A stretch of 64,000 nt of DNA from NCBI GenBank assembly GCA_026874595.1, contig CM049317.1, forward strand, positions 62,161,118-62,225,117, given 5' to 3'. This document shows, piece by piece, positions 34,990-49,229 of this stretch. The stretch's first letter is position 1. Each line of letters begins with the position of its first letter. The notes under the pieces were generated by a model. It was not told the DNA's origin. It ran no database searches and was given only the letters and a program-made list of their open reading frames with translations. This stretch comes from Sipunculus nudus (lineage: Eukaryota; Annelida; Sipuncula; Golfingiida; Sipunculidae). The translations under genes were made by a program, and so were the position numbers.

Positions 34990-37900
34990 ATGGCACCCGT
35001 CTGTCACCATATGGTTCTTATCAGTGTGTATTTTTAGGAAAATGCTGCATTTCTGTTGTGATTTTGCCGTAAGCAAAGAATTAGCAAAGCATCAGCAAAG
35101 TGTAAGCAAAGGGATTATGCCTTCATAGTTGCTTTTTTTCACCATTTTCTGAAGAAATCATGTATTTTCGGACTTTGCGGGGGTCTAATAATGTCAGAAA
35201 TGGTAAAACATTGTAGGTAAATTGTGTTAAAATTGGAAAATGGGTCAAAGAAATCAATAAATGACTTTTTTAAAAATTGCAGAATTATACATTACCGGTT
35301 TTGATTGAACAATATTGCCCTTACTTTTGATATTAATGTTCACTAACCGGGACTGCTGTGTAGCCAGGGGACCCGTCTGTCCCCATATGGGTCATATCAG
35401 TGTGTTTTTTTAGGAAAATGCTGCATTTCTGTTGTGATTTTGCCGTAAGCAAAGAATTAGCAAAGCATCAGCAAGGTGTAAGCAAAGGGATTATGCCTTC
35501 ATAATTGCTCTTTGGCACCATTTTCTCAAAAAAATAATGTATTTTTGGGCTTTGCGGGGGTCTAATAATGTCAGAAATGGTAAAACACTGTAGGTAAATT
35601 CTGTTAAAATTAGAAAATGGGTCCCAGGAATCAATAAATGACTTTTTTAAAGGAGCAGAATTATACATTTATGGTATTCATTGAACGATATTGCTCTTAC
35701 TTTTGATATTAATGTTCACTAACCGGGACTGCTGTGTAGCCAGGGGACCCGTCTGTCACCATATGGGTCATATCAGTGTGTATTTATAGGAAAATGCTGC
35801 ATTTCTGTTGTGATTTTGCCGTAAGCAAAGAATTAGCAAAGCATCAGCAAGGTGTAAGCAAAGGGATTATGCCTTCATAATTGCTCTTTGGCACCATTTT
35901 CTGAAGAAATCATGTATTTTTGGACTTAGCGGGGGTCTAATAATGTCAGAAATGGTAAAACACTGTAGGTAATTGTGTTAAAATTGGAAAATGGGTCCAA
36001 GAAATCAATAAATAACTTTTTTAAAAATTGCAGAATTATACATTATCGGTTTTGATCGAACGATATTGCCCTTACTTTTGATATTAATGTTCACTTTCCG
36101 GGACTGCTGTGTAGCCAGGGGACCCGTCTGTCACCATATGGTTCTTATCAGTGTGTATTTTTAGGAAAATGCTGCATTTCTGTTGTGATTTTGCCGTAAG
36201 CAAAGAATTAGCAAAGCATCAGCAAAGTGTAAGCAAAGGGATTATGCCTTCATAGTTGCTTTTTTTCACCATTTTCTGAAGAAATCATGTATTTTCGGAC
36301 TTTGCGGGGGTCTAATAATGTCAGAAATGGTAAAACATTGTAGGTAAATTGTGTTAAAATTGGAAAATGGGTCAAAGAAATCAATAAATGACTTTTTAAA
36401 AAATTGCAGAATTATACATTACCGGTTTTGATTGAACAATATTGCCCTTACTTTTGATATTAATGTTCACTAACCGGGACTGCTGTGTAGCCAGGGGACC
36501 CGTCTGTCCCAATATGGGTCATATCAGTGTGTTTTTTTAGGAAAATGCTGCATTTCTGTTGTGATTTTGCCGTAAGCAAAGAATTAGCAAAGCATCAGCA
36601 AGGTGTAAGCAAAGGGATTATGCCTTCATAATTGCTCTTTGGCACCATTTTCTGAAGAAATCATGTATTTTTGGACTTAGAGGGGGTCTAATAATGTCAG
36701 AAATGGTAAAACACTGTAGGTAATTGTGTTAAAATTGGAAAATGGGTCCAAGAAATCAATAAATAACTTTTTTAAAAATTGCAGAATTATACATTATCGG
36801 TTTTGATCGAACGATATTGCCCTTACTTTTGATATTAATGTTCACTTTCCGGGACTGCTGTGTAGCCAGTGGACCCGTCTGTCACCATATGGTTCTTATA
36901 AGTGTGTATTTTTAGGAAAATGCTGCATTTCTGTTGTGATTTTGCCGTAAGCAAAGAATTAGCAAAGCATCAGCAAAGTGTAAGCAAAGGGATTATGCCT
37001 TCATAATTGCTCTTTGGCACAATTTTCTGAAGAAATAATGTATTTTTGGACTTTGCGGGGGTCTAATAATGTCAGAAATGGTAAAACACTGTAGGTAAAT
37101 TGTGTTAAAATTGGAAAATGGGTCCAAGAAATCAATAAATGACTTTTATAAAAATTGCAGAATTATACATTTTCGGTTTTGATCGAACGATATTGCCCTT
37201 ACTTTTGATACTAATGTTCACTAACCGGGACTGCTGTGTAGCCAGGGGACCCGTCTGTCCCCATATGGGTCATATCAGTGTGTATTTTTAGGAAAATGCT
37301 GCATTTCTGTTGTGATTTTGCCGTAAGCAAAGAATAAGCAAAGCATCAGCAAAGTGTAAGCAAAGGGATTATGCCTTCATAATTGCTTTTTGGCACCATT
37401 TTCTGAAGAAATAATGTATTTTTGGGCTTTGTGGGGGTCTAATAATGTCAGAAATGGTGAAACACTGTAGGTAAATTCTGTTAAAATTAGAAAATGGGTC
37501 CCAGGAATCAATAAATGACTTTTTTAAAGTAGCAGAATTATACATTTGTGGTTTTGATTGAACGGTATTGCCCTTACTTTTGATATTAATGTTCACTAAC
37601 CGGGACTGCTGTGTAGCCAGGGGACCCGTCTGTTTCCGTATGGGTCATATCAGTGTGTATTTAGAGGAAAATGCTGCATTTCTGTTGCGATTTTGCCGTA
37701 AGCAAAGAATAAGCAAAGCATCAGCAAAGTGTAAGCAAAGGGATTATGCCTTCATAATTGCTTTTTGGCACCATTTTCTGAAGAAATAATGTTTTTTAGG
37801 TATTGCGGGGGTCTAATAATGTCTGAAATGGTGAAACACTGTAGGTAAATTGTGTTAAAATTGGAAAATGGGTCAAAGAAATCAATAAATGACTTTTTTA

Positions 37901-39118
37901 AAAATAGCAGAATTATACATTTCCGGTTTTGATCGAACGATATTGCCCTTACTTTTGATATTAATGTTCACTAACCGGGACTGCTGTGTAGCCAGGGGAC
38001 CCGTCTGTTTCCATATGGGTCATATCAGTGTGTATTTTTAGGAAAATGCTGCATTTCTGTTAAGATTTTGCCATAAGCAAAGAAAAAGCAAAGCATCAGC
38101 AAAGTGTAAGCAAAGGGATTATGCTTTCATAGTTGATTTTTTTCACCATTTTCTGAAGAAATCATGTATTTTTGGACTTTGCGGGGGTCTAATAATGTCA
38201 GAAATGGTAAAACACTGTAGGTAAATTGTGTTAAATTGGAAAATGGGTCCAAGAAATCAATAAATGACTTTTTAAAAATAGCAGAATTATACATTATCGG
38301 TTTTGATCGAACGATATTGCCCTCACTTTTGATATTAATGTTCACTACGCGGGACTGCTGTGTAGCCAGGGGACCCGTCTGTCACCATATGCTTCTTATC
38401 AGTGTTTATTTTTAGGAAAATGCTGCATTTCTGTTGTGATTTTGCCGTAAGCACAGAATAAGCAAAGCATCAGCAAAGTGTAAGCAAAGGGATTATGCCT
38501 TCATAATTGCTTTTCGGCACCATTTTCTGAAAAAATAATGTATTTTTCGGCTTTGCGGGGGTCTAATAATGTCAGAAATGGTAAAACACTGTAGGTAAAT
38601 TCTGTTAAAATTAGAAAATGGGTCCCAGGAATCAATAAATGACTTTTTTATAGTAGCAGAATTATACATTTATGGTTTTCATTGAACGATATTGCTCTTA
38701 CTTTTGATATTAATGTTCACTAACCGGGACTGCTGTGTAGCCAGGGGACCCGTCTGTCACCATATGGTTCTTATCAGTGTGTATTTATAGGAAAATGCTG
38801 CATTTCTGTTGTGATTTTGCCGTAAGCAAAGAATTAGCAAAGCATCAGCAAGGTGTAAGCAAAGGGATTATGCCTTCATAATTGCTCTTTGGCACCATTT
38901 TCTGAAGAAATAATGTATTTTTGGACTTTGCGGGGGTCTAATAATGTCAGAAATGGTAAAACACTGTAGGTAAATTGTGTTTAAATTGGAAAATGGGTCC
39001 AAGAAATCAATAAATGACTTTTTTAAAAATTGCAGAATTATACATTATCGGTTTTGATCGAACGATATTGCCCTTACTTTTGATATTAATGTTCACTTTC
39101 CGGGACTGCTGTGTAGCC
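34990..39118. repeat. 4,129-bp tandem duplication (11 monomers), copy B
   Basis: It contains K cassette 4. The right edge is set where the partner of CCATGGCACCC reads CCAGGGGACCC (39119). Both copies share GTGTTTAAATTGG (near 34850 and 38979). I noticed no difference between copies A and B in the stretches compared, so the duplication is recent or, less likely, an assembly artefact. Confidence 0.88.
37216..38714. repeat. K cassette, copy 4
   Basis: Exactly 4,129 bp from copy 3, within copy B of the 4,129-bp duplication. I noticed no difference from copy 3 in the parts I compared. Confidence 0.9.
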
Positions 39119-40395
39119 AGGGGACCCGTCTGTCACCATATGGTTCTTATCAGTGTGTATTTTTAGGAAAATGCTGCATTTCTGTTGTGATTTTGCCGTA
39201 AGCAAAGAATTAGCAAAGCATCAGCAAAGTGTAAGCAAAGGGATTATGCCTTCATAGTTGCTTTTTTTCACCATTTTCTGAAGAAATAATGTATTTTTGG
39301 ACTTTGCGATGGTCTAATAATGTCAGAAATGGTAAAACACTGTAGGTAAATTGTGTTAAAATTGGAAAATGGGTCCAATAAATCAATAAATGACTTTTTT
39401 AAAAATTGCAGAATTATACCTAACCGGTTTTGATTGAACAATATTGCCCTTACTTTTGATATTAATGTTCACTAACCGGGACTGCTGTGTAGCCAGGGGA
39501 CCCGTCTGTCCCCATATGGGTCATATCAGTGTGTTTTTTAGTAAAATGCTGCATTTCTTTTGAGATTTTGCCGTAAGCAAAGAATTAGCAAAGCATCAGC
39601 AAGGTGTAAGCAAAGGGATTATGCCTTCATAATTGCTCTTTGGCACCATTTTCTGAAAAAATAATGTATTTTTGGGCTTTGCGGGGGTCTAATAATGTCA
39701 GAAATGGTAAAACACTGTAGGTAAATTCTGTTAAAATTAGAAAATGGGTCCCAGGAATCAATAAATGACTTTTTTAAAAATTGCAGAATTATACATTACC
39801 GGTTTTGATTGAACAATATTGCCCTTACTTTTGATATTAATGTTCACTAACCGGGACTGCTGTGTAGCCAGGGGACCCGTCTGTCCCCATATGGGTCATA
39901 TCAGTGTGTTTTTATAGGAAAATGCTGCATTCCTGTTGTGATTTTGCCGTAAGCAAAGAATTAGCAAAGCATCAGCAAGGTGTAAGCAAAGGGATTATGC
40001 CTTCATAATTGCTCTTTGGCACCATTTTCTGAAGAAATAATGTATTTTTGGACTTTGCGGGGGTCTAATAATGTCAGAAATGGTAAAACACTGTAGGTAA
40101 ATTGTGTTAAAATTGGAAAATGGGTCCAAGAAATCAATAAATGACTTTTTTAAAAATTGCAGAATTATACATTATCGGTTTTGATCGAACGATATTGCCC
40201 TTACTTTTGATATTAATGTTCACTTTCCGGGACTACTGTGTAGCCAGGGGACCCGTCTGTCACCATATGGTTCTTATCAGTGTGTATTTTTAGGAAAATG
40301 CTGCATTTCTGTTGTGATTTTGCCGTAAGCAAAGAATTAGCAAAGCATCAGCAAAGTGTAAGCAAAGGGATTATGCCTTCATAGTTGCTTTTTTT
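39119..40395. repeat. Mosaic segment between the 4,129-bp and 7,885-bp duplications
   Basis: Just over three monomers matching 22.2-23.5 kb, including the GCGATGGTC monomer with TATACCTAACCGG, the TTTTTTAGTAAAATG monomer near 39535, and the GTTTTTATAGG/GCATTCCTG monomer near 39910. Unlike the 28.6-30.9 kb copy, the TTTTTTAGTAAAATG monomer is kept here. Confidence 0.78.
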
Positions 40396-41344
40396 CACCA
40401 TTTTCTGAAGAAATCATGTATTTTCGGACTTTGCGGGGGTCTAATAATGTCAGAAATGGTAAAACATTGTAGGTAAATTGTGTTAAAATTGGAAAATGGG
40501 TCAAAGAAATCAATAAATGACTTTTTTAAAAATTGCAGAATTATACATTACCGGTTTTGATTGAACAATATTGCCCTTACTTTTGATATTAATGTTCACC
40601 AACCGGGACTGCTGTGTAGCCAGGGGACCCGTCTGTCCCCATATGGGTCATATCAGTGTGTTTTTTTAGGAAAATGCTGCATTTCTGTTGTGATTTTGCC
40701 GTAAGCAAAGAACTAGCAAAGCATCAGCAAGGTGTAAGCAAAGGGATTATGCCTTCATAATTGCTCTTTGGCACCATTTTCTGAAAAAAATAATGTATTT
40801 TTGGGCTTTGCGGGGGTCTAATAATGTCAGAAATGGTAAAACACTGTAGGTAAATTCTGTTAAAATTAGAAAATGGGTCCCAGGAATCAATAAATGACTT
40901 TTTTAAAGGAGCAGAATTATACATTTATGGTTTTCATTGAACGATATTGCTCTTACTTTTGATATTAATGTTCACTAACCGGGACTGCTGTGTAGCCAGG
41001 GGACCCGTCTGTCACCATATGGGTCATATCAGTGTGTATTTATAGGAAAATGCTGCATTTCTGTTGTGATTTTGCCGTAAGCAAAGAATTAGCAAAGCAT
41101 CAGCAAGGTGTAAGCAAAGGGATTATGCCTTCATAATTGCTCTTTGGCACCATTTTCTGAAGAAATCATGTATTTTTGGACTTAGCGGGGGTCAAATAAT
41201 GTCAGAAATGGTAAAACACTGTAGGTAATTGTGTTAAAATTGGAAAATGGGTCCAAGAAATCAATAAATAACTTTTTTAAAAATTGCAGAATTATACATT
41301 ATCGGTTTTGATCGAACGATATTGCCCTTACTTTTGATATTAAT

Positions 41345-42843
41345 GTTCACTTTCCGGGACTGCTGTGTAGCCAGGGCACCCGTCTGTCACCATATGGTTC
41401 TTATCAGTGTGTATTTTTAGGAAAATGCTTCATTTCTGTTGTGATTTTGCCGTAAGCAAAGAATAAGCAAAGCATCAGCAAAGTGTAAGCAAAGGGATTA
41501 TGCCTTCATAATTGCTTTTTGGCACCATTTTCTGAAGAAATAATGTATTTTTGGGCTTTGTGGGGGTCTAATAATGTCAGAAATGGTGAAACACTGTAGG
41601 TAAATTCTGTTAAAATTAGAAAATGGGTCCCAGGAATCAATAAATGACTTTTTTAAAGTAGCAGAATTATACATTTGTGGTTTTGATTGAACGGTATTGC
41701 CCTTACTTTTGATATTAATGTTCACTAACCGGGACTGCTGTGTAGCCAGGGGACTAGTCTGTTTCCGTATGGGTCATATCAGTGTGTATTTAGAGGAAAA
41801 TGCTGCATTTCTGTTGCGATTTTGCCGTAAGCAAAGAATAAGCAAAGCATCAGCAAAGTGTAAGCAAAGGGATTATGCCTTCATAATTGCTTTTTGGCAC
41901 CATTTTCTGAAGAAATAATGTTTTTTAGGTATTGCGGGGGTCTAATAATGTCTGAAATGGTGAAACACTGTAGGTAAATTGTGTTAAAATTGGAAAATGG
42001 GTCAAAGAAATCAATAAATGACTTTTTTAAAAATAGCAGAATTATACATTTCCGGTTTTGATCGAACGATATTGCCCTTACTTTTGATATTAATGTTCAC
42101 TAACCGGGACTGCTGTGTAGCCAGGGGACCCGTCTGTTTCCATATGGGTCATATCAGTGTGTATTTTTAGGAAAATGCTGCATTTCTGTTAAGATTTTGC
42201 CATAAGCAAAGAAAAAGCAAAGCATCAGCAAAGTGTAAGCAAAGGGATTATGCTTTCATAGTTGATTTTTTTCACCATTTTCTGAAGAAATCATGTATTT
42301 TTGGACTTTGCGGGGGTCTAATAATGTCAGAAATGGTAAAACACTGTAGGTAAATTGTGTTAAATTGGAAAATGGGTCCAAGAAATCAATAAATGACTTT
42401 TTAAAAATAGCAGAATTATACATTATCGGTTTTGATCGAACGATATTGCCCTCACTTTTGATATTAATGTTCACTACGCGGGACTGCTGTGTAGCCAGGG
42501 GACCCGTCTGTCACCATATGCTTCTTATCAGTGTTTATTTTTAGGAAAATGCTGCATTTCTGTTGTGATTTTGCCGTAAGCACAGAATAAGCAAAGCATC
42601 AGCAAAGTGTAAGCAAAGGGATTATGCCTTCATAATTGCTTTTCGGCACCATTTTCTGAAAAAATAATGTATTTTTCGGCTTTGCGGGGGTCTAATAATG
42701 TCAGAAATGGTAAAACACTGTAGGTAAATTCTGTTAAAATTAGAAAATGGGTCCCAGGAATCAATAAATGACTTTTTTATAGTAGCAGAATTATACATTT
42801 ATGGTTTTCATTGAACGATATTGCTCTTACTTTTGATATTAAT
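41345..42843. repeat. K cassette, copy 5, with hybrid first monomer
   Basis: The first monomer is a T3/K1 hybrid: its left part (CTTTCCGGG, AGGGCACCC, CACCATATGGTTCTT) is T3-like, and from GAATAAGC (41465) onward it is K1. The switch lies within 41402-41464. K2 carries GGACTAGTCTG in the core, shared only with copy 6, and TGCTTCATTT near 41429 is likewise shared only with copy 6. Confidence 0.88.
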
Positions 42844-43971
42844 GTTCACTAACCGGGACTGCTGTGTAGCCAGGGGACCCGTCTGTCACCATATGGTTCT
42901 TATCAGTGTGTATTTATAGGAAAATGCTGCATTTCTGTTGTGATTTTGCCGTAAGCAAAGAATTAGCAAAGCATCAGCAAGGTGTAAGCAAAGGGATTAT
43001 GCCTTCATAATTGCTCTTTGGCACCATTTTCTGAAGAAATAATGTATTTTTGGACTTTGCGGGGGTCTAATAATGTCAGAAATGGTAAAACACTGTAGGT
43101 AAATTGTGTTAAAATTGGAAAATGGGTCCAAGAAATCAATAAATGACTTTTTTAAAAATTGCAGAATTATACATTATCGGTTTTGATCGAACGATATTGC
43201 CCTTACTTTTGATATTAATGTTCACTTTCCGGGACTGCTGTGTAGCCAGGGGACCCGTCTGTCACCATATGGTTCTTATCAGTGTGTATTTTTAGGAAAA
43301 TGCTGCATTTCTGTTGTGATTTTGCCGTAAGCAAAGAATTAGCAAAGCATCAGCAAAGTGTAAGCAAAGGGATTATGCCTTCATAGTTGCTTTTTTTCAC
43401 CATTTTCTGAAGAAATCATGTATTTTCGGACTTTGCGGGGGTCTAATAATGTCAGAAATGGTAAAACATTGTAGGTAAATTGTGTTAAAATTGGAAAATG
43501 GGTCAAAGAAATCAATAAATGACTTTTTTAAAAATTGCAGAATTATACATTACCGGTTTTGATTGAACAATATTGCCCTTACTTTTGATATTAATGTTCA
43601 CTAACCGGGACTGCTGTGTAGCCAGGGGACCCGTCTGTCCCCATATGGGTCATATCAGTGTGTTTTTTTAGGAAAATGCTGCATTTCTGTTGTGATTTTG
43701 CCGTAAGCAAAGAATTAGCAAAGCATCAGCAAGGTGTAAGCAAAGGGATTATGCCTTCATAATTGCTCTTTGGCACAATTTTCTGAAGAAATAATGTATT
43801 TTTGGACTTTGCGGGGGTCTAATAATGTCTGAAATGGTGAAACACTGTAGGTAAATTGTGTTAAAATTGGAAAATGGGTCAAAGAAATCAATAAATGACT
43901 TTTTTAAAAATAGCAGAATTATACATTTCCGGTTTTGATCGAACGATATTGCCCTTACTTTTGATATTAAT

Positions 43972-44347
43972 GTTCACTAACCGGGACTGCTGTGTAGCCA
44001 GGGGACCCGTCTGTTTCCATATGGGTCATATCAGTGTGTATTTTTAGGAAAATGCTGCATTTCTGTTAAGATTTTGCCATAAGCAAAGAAAAAGCAAAGC
44101 ATCAGCAAAGTGTAAGCTAAGGGATTATGCCTACATAGTTGCTTTTTTTCACCATTTTCTGAAGAAATCATGTATTTTTGGACTTTGCGGGGGTCTAATA
44201 ATGTCAGAAATGGTAAAACATTGTAGGTAAATTGTGTTAAAATTGGAAAATGGGTCCAATAAATCAATAAATGACTTTTTTAAAAATAGCAGAATTATAC
44301 ATTATCGGTTTTGATCGAACGATATTGCCCTTACTTTTGATATTAAT
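43972..44347. repeat. K3/A-type hybrid monomer, first copy
   Basis: The left part is K3 (TTTCCATATGGG, GTTAAGATTTTGCCATAAGC, AAGAAAAAGC). The right part is A-type (CCTACATAGTTGC, AAATCATGTATTTTTGG, CCAATAAATC). The switch is between about 44093 and 44130, inside the AGCAAAG block, with a private GTAAGCTAAGGG at the join. It was carried along in the 7,885-bp duplication. Confidence 0.85.
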
Positions 44348-47300
44348 GTTCACTATCCGGGACTGCTGTGTAGCCAGGGGACCCGTCTGTCAACATTTGG
44401 TTCTTATCAGTGTGTATTTTTAGGAAAATGCTGCATTTCTGTTGTGATTTTGCCGTAAGCAAAGATTTAGCAAAGCATCAGCAAAGTGTAAGCAAAGGGA
44501 TTATGCTTTCATAGTTGATTTTTTCACCATTTTCTGAAGAAATCATGTATTTTTGGACTTTGCGGGGGTCTAATAATGTCAGAAATGGTAAAACACTGTA
44601 GGTAAATTGTGTTAAAATTGGAAAATGGGTCCAAGAAATCAATAAATGACTTTTTAAAAATAGCAGAATTATACATTATCGGTTTTGATCGAACGATATT
44701 GCCCTCACTTTTGATATTAATGTTCACTATGCGGGACTGCTGTGTAGCCGGGGGACCCGTCTGTCACCATATGCTTCTTATCAGTGTGTATTTTTAGGAA
44801 AATGCTGCATTTCTGTTGTGATTTTGCCGTAAGCAAAGAATAAGCAAAGCATCAGCAAAGTGTAAGCAAAGGGATTATGCCTTCATAGTTGCTTTTTTTC
44901 ACCATTTTCTGAAGAAATAATGTATTTTTGGACTTTGCGATGGTCTAATAATGTCAGAAATGGTAAAACACTGTAGGTAAATTGTGTTAAAATTGGAAAA
45001 TGGGTCCAATAAATCAATAAATGACTTTTTTAAAAATTGCAGAATTATACATTACCGGTTTTGATTGAACAATATTGCCCTTACTTTTGATATTAATGTT
45101 CACTAACCGGGACTGCTGTGTAGCCAGGGGACCCGTCTGTCCACATATGGGTCATATCAGTGTGTTTTTTAGGAAAATGCTGCATTTCTTTTGAGATTTT
45201 GCCGTAAGCAAAGAATTAGCAAAGCATCAGCAAGGTGTAAGCAAAGGGATTATGCCTTCATAATTGCTCTTTGGCACCATTTTCTGAAGAAATCATGTAT
45301 TTTCGGACTTTGCGGGAGTCTAATAATGTCAGAAATGGTAAAACATTGTAGGTAAATTGTGTTAAAATTGGAAAATGGGTCAAAGAAATCAATAAATGAC
45401 TTTTTTAAAAATTGCAGAATTATACATTACCGGTTTTGATTTAACAATATTGCCCTTACTTTTGATATTAATGTTCACTAACCGGGACTGCTGTGTAGCC
45501 AGGGGACCCGTCTGTCCCCATATGGGTCATATCAGTGTGTTTTTTAGGAAAATGCTGCATTTCTTTTGAGATTTTGCCGTAAGCAAAGAATTAGCAAAGC
45601 ATCAGCAAGGTGTAAGCAAAGGGATTATGCCTTCATAATTGCTCTTTGGCACCATTTTCTGAAGAAATAATGTATTTTTGGACTTTGCGGGGGTCTAATA
45701 ATGTCAGAAATGGTAAAACACTGTAGGTAAATTGTGTTAAAATTGGAAAATGGGTCCAAGAAATCAATAAATGACTTTTTTAAAAATTGCAGAATTATAC
45801 ATTATCGGTTTTGATCGAACGATATTGCCCTTACTTTTGATATTAATGTTCACTTTCCGGGACTGTTGTGTAGCCAGGGGACCCATCTGTCACCATATGG
45901 TTCTTATCAGTGTGTATTTTTAGGAAAATGCTGCATTTCTGTTGTGATTTTGCCGTAAGCAAAGAATTAGCAAAGCATCAGCAAGGTGTAAGCAAAGGTA
46001 TTATGCCTTCATAATTGCTTTTTGGCACCATTTTCTGAAGAAATAATGTATTTTTGGACTTTGTTGGGGTCTTATAATGTCAGAAATGGTAAAACATTGT
46101 AAGTTAATCGTGTTAAAATGGAAGATGGGTCCAAGAAATCAATAAATGACTTTTTTTAAAAATAGAAGAATTATACATTTGCGGTTTTGATTGAACGATA
46201 TTGGCCTTACTTTTGATATTAATGTTCACCATCCGGGACTGCTGTGTAGCCAGGGGACCCGTCTGTCACCATATGGTTCATATCAGTGTGCATCTTTAGG
46301 AAAATGCTGCATTTCTGTTGTGATTTTGCTGTAAGCAAAGAATGAGCAAAGCATCAGCAAAGTGTAAGCAAAGGGATTATGCCTACATAGTTGCTTTTTT
46401 TCACCATTTTCTGAAGAAATCATGTATTTTTGGACTTTGCGGGGGTCTAATAATGTCAGAAATGGTAAAACATTGTAGGTAAATTGTGTTAAAATTGGAA
46501 AATGGGTCCAATAAATCAATAAATGACTTTTTTAAAAATAGCAGAATTATACATTATCGGTTTTGATCGAACGATATTGCCCTTACTTTTGATATTAATG
46601 TTCACTATGCGGGACTGCTGTGTAGCCAGGGGACCCGTCTGTCACCATATGGTTCTTATCAGTGTGTATTTTTAGGAAAATGCTGCATTTCTGTTGTGAT
46701 TTTGCCGTAAGCAAAGAATTAGCAAAGCATCAGCAAAGTGTAAGCAAAGGGATTATGCCTTCATAGTTGCTTTTTTTCACCATTTTCTGAAGAAATTATG
46801 TATTTTCGGACTTTGCGGGGGTCTAATAATGTCAGAAATGGTAAAACATTGTAGGTAAATTGTGTTAAAATTGGAAAATGGGTCAAAGAAATCAATAAAT
46901 GACTTTTTTAAAAATTGCAGAATTATACATTTGCGGTTTTGATTGAACAATATTGCCCTTACTTTTGATATTAATGTTCACTAACCGGGACTGCTGTGTA
47001 GCCAGGGGACCCGTCTGTCCCCATATGGGTCATATCAGTGTGTTTTTTAGGAAAATGCTGCATTTCTGTTGTGATTTTGCCGTAAGCAGAGAATTAGCAA
47101 AGCATCAGCAAGGTGTAAGCAAAGGGATTATGCCTTCATAATTGCTCTTTGGCACCATTTTCTGAAGAAATAATGTATTTTTGGACTTTGCAGGGGTCTA
47201 GTAATGTCTGAAATGGTGAAACACTGTAGGTAAATTGTGTTAAAATTGGAAAATGGGTCAAAGAAATCAATAAATGACTTTTTTAAAAATAGCAGAATTA

Positions 47301-48101
47301 TACATTTCCGGTTTTGATCGAACGATATTGCCCTTACTTTTGATATTAATGTTCACTAACCGGGACTGCTGTGTAGCCAGGGGACCCGTCTGTCTCCATA
47401 TGGGTCATATCAGTGTGTATTTTTAGGAAAATGCTGCATTTCTGTTGTGATTTTGCCGTAAGCAAAGAATAAGCAAAGCATTAGCAAAGTGTAAGCAAAG
47501 GGATTATGCTTTCATGATTGCTTTTTGGCACAATTTTCTGAAGAAATAATGTATTGTTGGACTTTGCTATGGTCTAATAATGTCAGAAATGGTAAAACAC
47601 TGTAGGTAAATTGTGTTAAAATTGGAAAATGGGTCCCAGGAAACAATAAATTACTTTTTTATAGTAGCAGAATTATATATTTGTGGTTTGATTGCACGAT
47701 ATTGCCCTTACTTTTGATATTAATGTTCACTAACCGGGACTGCTGTGTAGCCAGGGGACCCGTCTGTCCCCATATGGGTCATATCAGTGTGTATTTTTAG
47801 GAAAATGCTGCATTTCTGTTGTGATTTTGCCGTAAGCAAAGAATAAGCAAAGCATCAGCAAAGTGTAAGCAAAGGGATTATGCCTTCATAATTGCTTTTT
47901 GGCACCATTTTCTGAAGAAATAATGTATTTTTTTGGCATTGCGGGGGTCTAATAATGTCAGAAATGGTGAAACACTGTAGGTAAATTGTGTTTAAATTGG
48001 AAAATGGGTCAAAGAAATCTATAAATGACTTTTTTAAAAATAGCAGAATTATACATTTCCGGTTTTGATCGAACGATATTCCACTTACTTTTGATATTAA
48101 T

Positions 48102-48478
48102 GTTCACTAACCGGGACTGCTGTGTAGCCAGGGGACCCGTCTGTTTCCATATGGGTCATATCAGTGCTTATTTTTAGTAAAATGTTTAATTTCTGTTGTG
48201 ATTTTACTATAAGCAAAGAATAAGCAAAGCATAAAAAAAAGTGTAAGCAAAGGGATTATGCCTGCATAGTTGCTTTTTGGCACCATTTTCTGAAGAAATC
48301 ATGTATTTTCGGACTTTGCGGGGGTCTAATAATGTCAGAAATGGTAAAACATTGTAGGTAAATTGTGTTAAAATTGGAAAATGGGTCAAAGAAATCAATA
48401 AATGACTTTTTTAAAAATTGCAGAATTATACATTACCGGTTTTGATTGAACAATATTGCCCTTACTTTTGATATTAAT
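48102..48478. repeat. Long-monomer/T3 hybrid at the 7,885-bp duplication junction
   Basis: The left part is long-monomer type: AGTGCTTATTTTTAGTAAAATG, the A-run in place of the third heptamer, and CCTGCATAGTTGCTTTTTGG. From AAATCATGTATTTTCGG (48295 onward) it is T3. The crossover removed the 94-bp internal duplication, so the unit is 377 bp, a normal length. It is the clearest single recombination scar in the window. Confidence 0.92.
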
Positions 48479-49229
48479 GTTCACCAACCGGGACTGCTGT
48501 GTAGCCAGGGGACCCGTCTGTCCCCATATGGGTCATATCAGTGTGTTTTTTTAGGAAAATGCTGCATTTCTGTTGTGATTTTGCCGTAAGCAAAGAACTA
48601 GCAAAGCATCAGCAAGGTGTAAGCAAAGGGATTATGCCTTCATAATTGCTCTTTGGCACCATTTTCTGAAAAAAATAATGTATTTTTGGGCTTTGCGGGG
48701 GTCTAATAATGTCAGAAATGGTAAAACACTGTAGGTAAATTCTGTTAAAATTAGAAAATGGGTCCCAGGAATCAATAAATGACTTTTTTAAAGGAGCAGA
48801 ATTATACATTTATGGTTTTCATTGAACGATATTGCTCTTACTTTTGATATTAATGTTCACTAACCGGGACTGCTGTGTAGCCAGGGGACCCGTCTGTCAC
48901 CATATGGGTCATATCAGTGTGTATTTATAGGAAAATGCTGCATTTCTGTTGTGATTTTGCCGTAAGCAAAGAATTAGCAAAGCATCAGCAAGGTGTAAGC
49001 AAAGGGATTATGCCTTCATAATTGCTCTTTGGCACCATTTTCTGAAGAAATCATGTATTTTTGGACTTAGCGGGGGTCAAATAATGTCAGAAATGGTAAA
49101 ACACTGTAGGTAATTGTGTTAAAATTGGAAAATGGGTCCAAGAAATCAATAAATAACTTTTTTAAAAATTGCAGAATTATACATTATCGGTTTTGATCGA
49201 ACGATATTGCCCTTACTTTTGATATTAAT

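Larger units (their letters stand above)
40396..48280. repeat. 7,885-bp tandem duplication (21 monomers), copy 1
   Basis: This block matches 48281-56165 at a constant offset of 7,885 bp. Shared rare markers include GAACTAGC (near 40711 and 48596), GTCAAATAATG (41193 and 49078), GGACTAGTCTG and GCTATGGTC with ATTGTTGGAC (near 47555 and 55440). The one difference I found is 43646 T versus 51531 C. The block joins trimer-type monomers, K cassette 5 and a run of A-type monomers, ending within a long-monomer-type unit. Confidence 0.92.
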
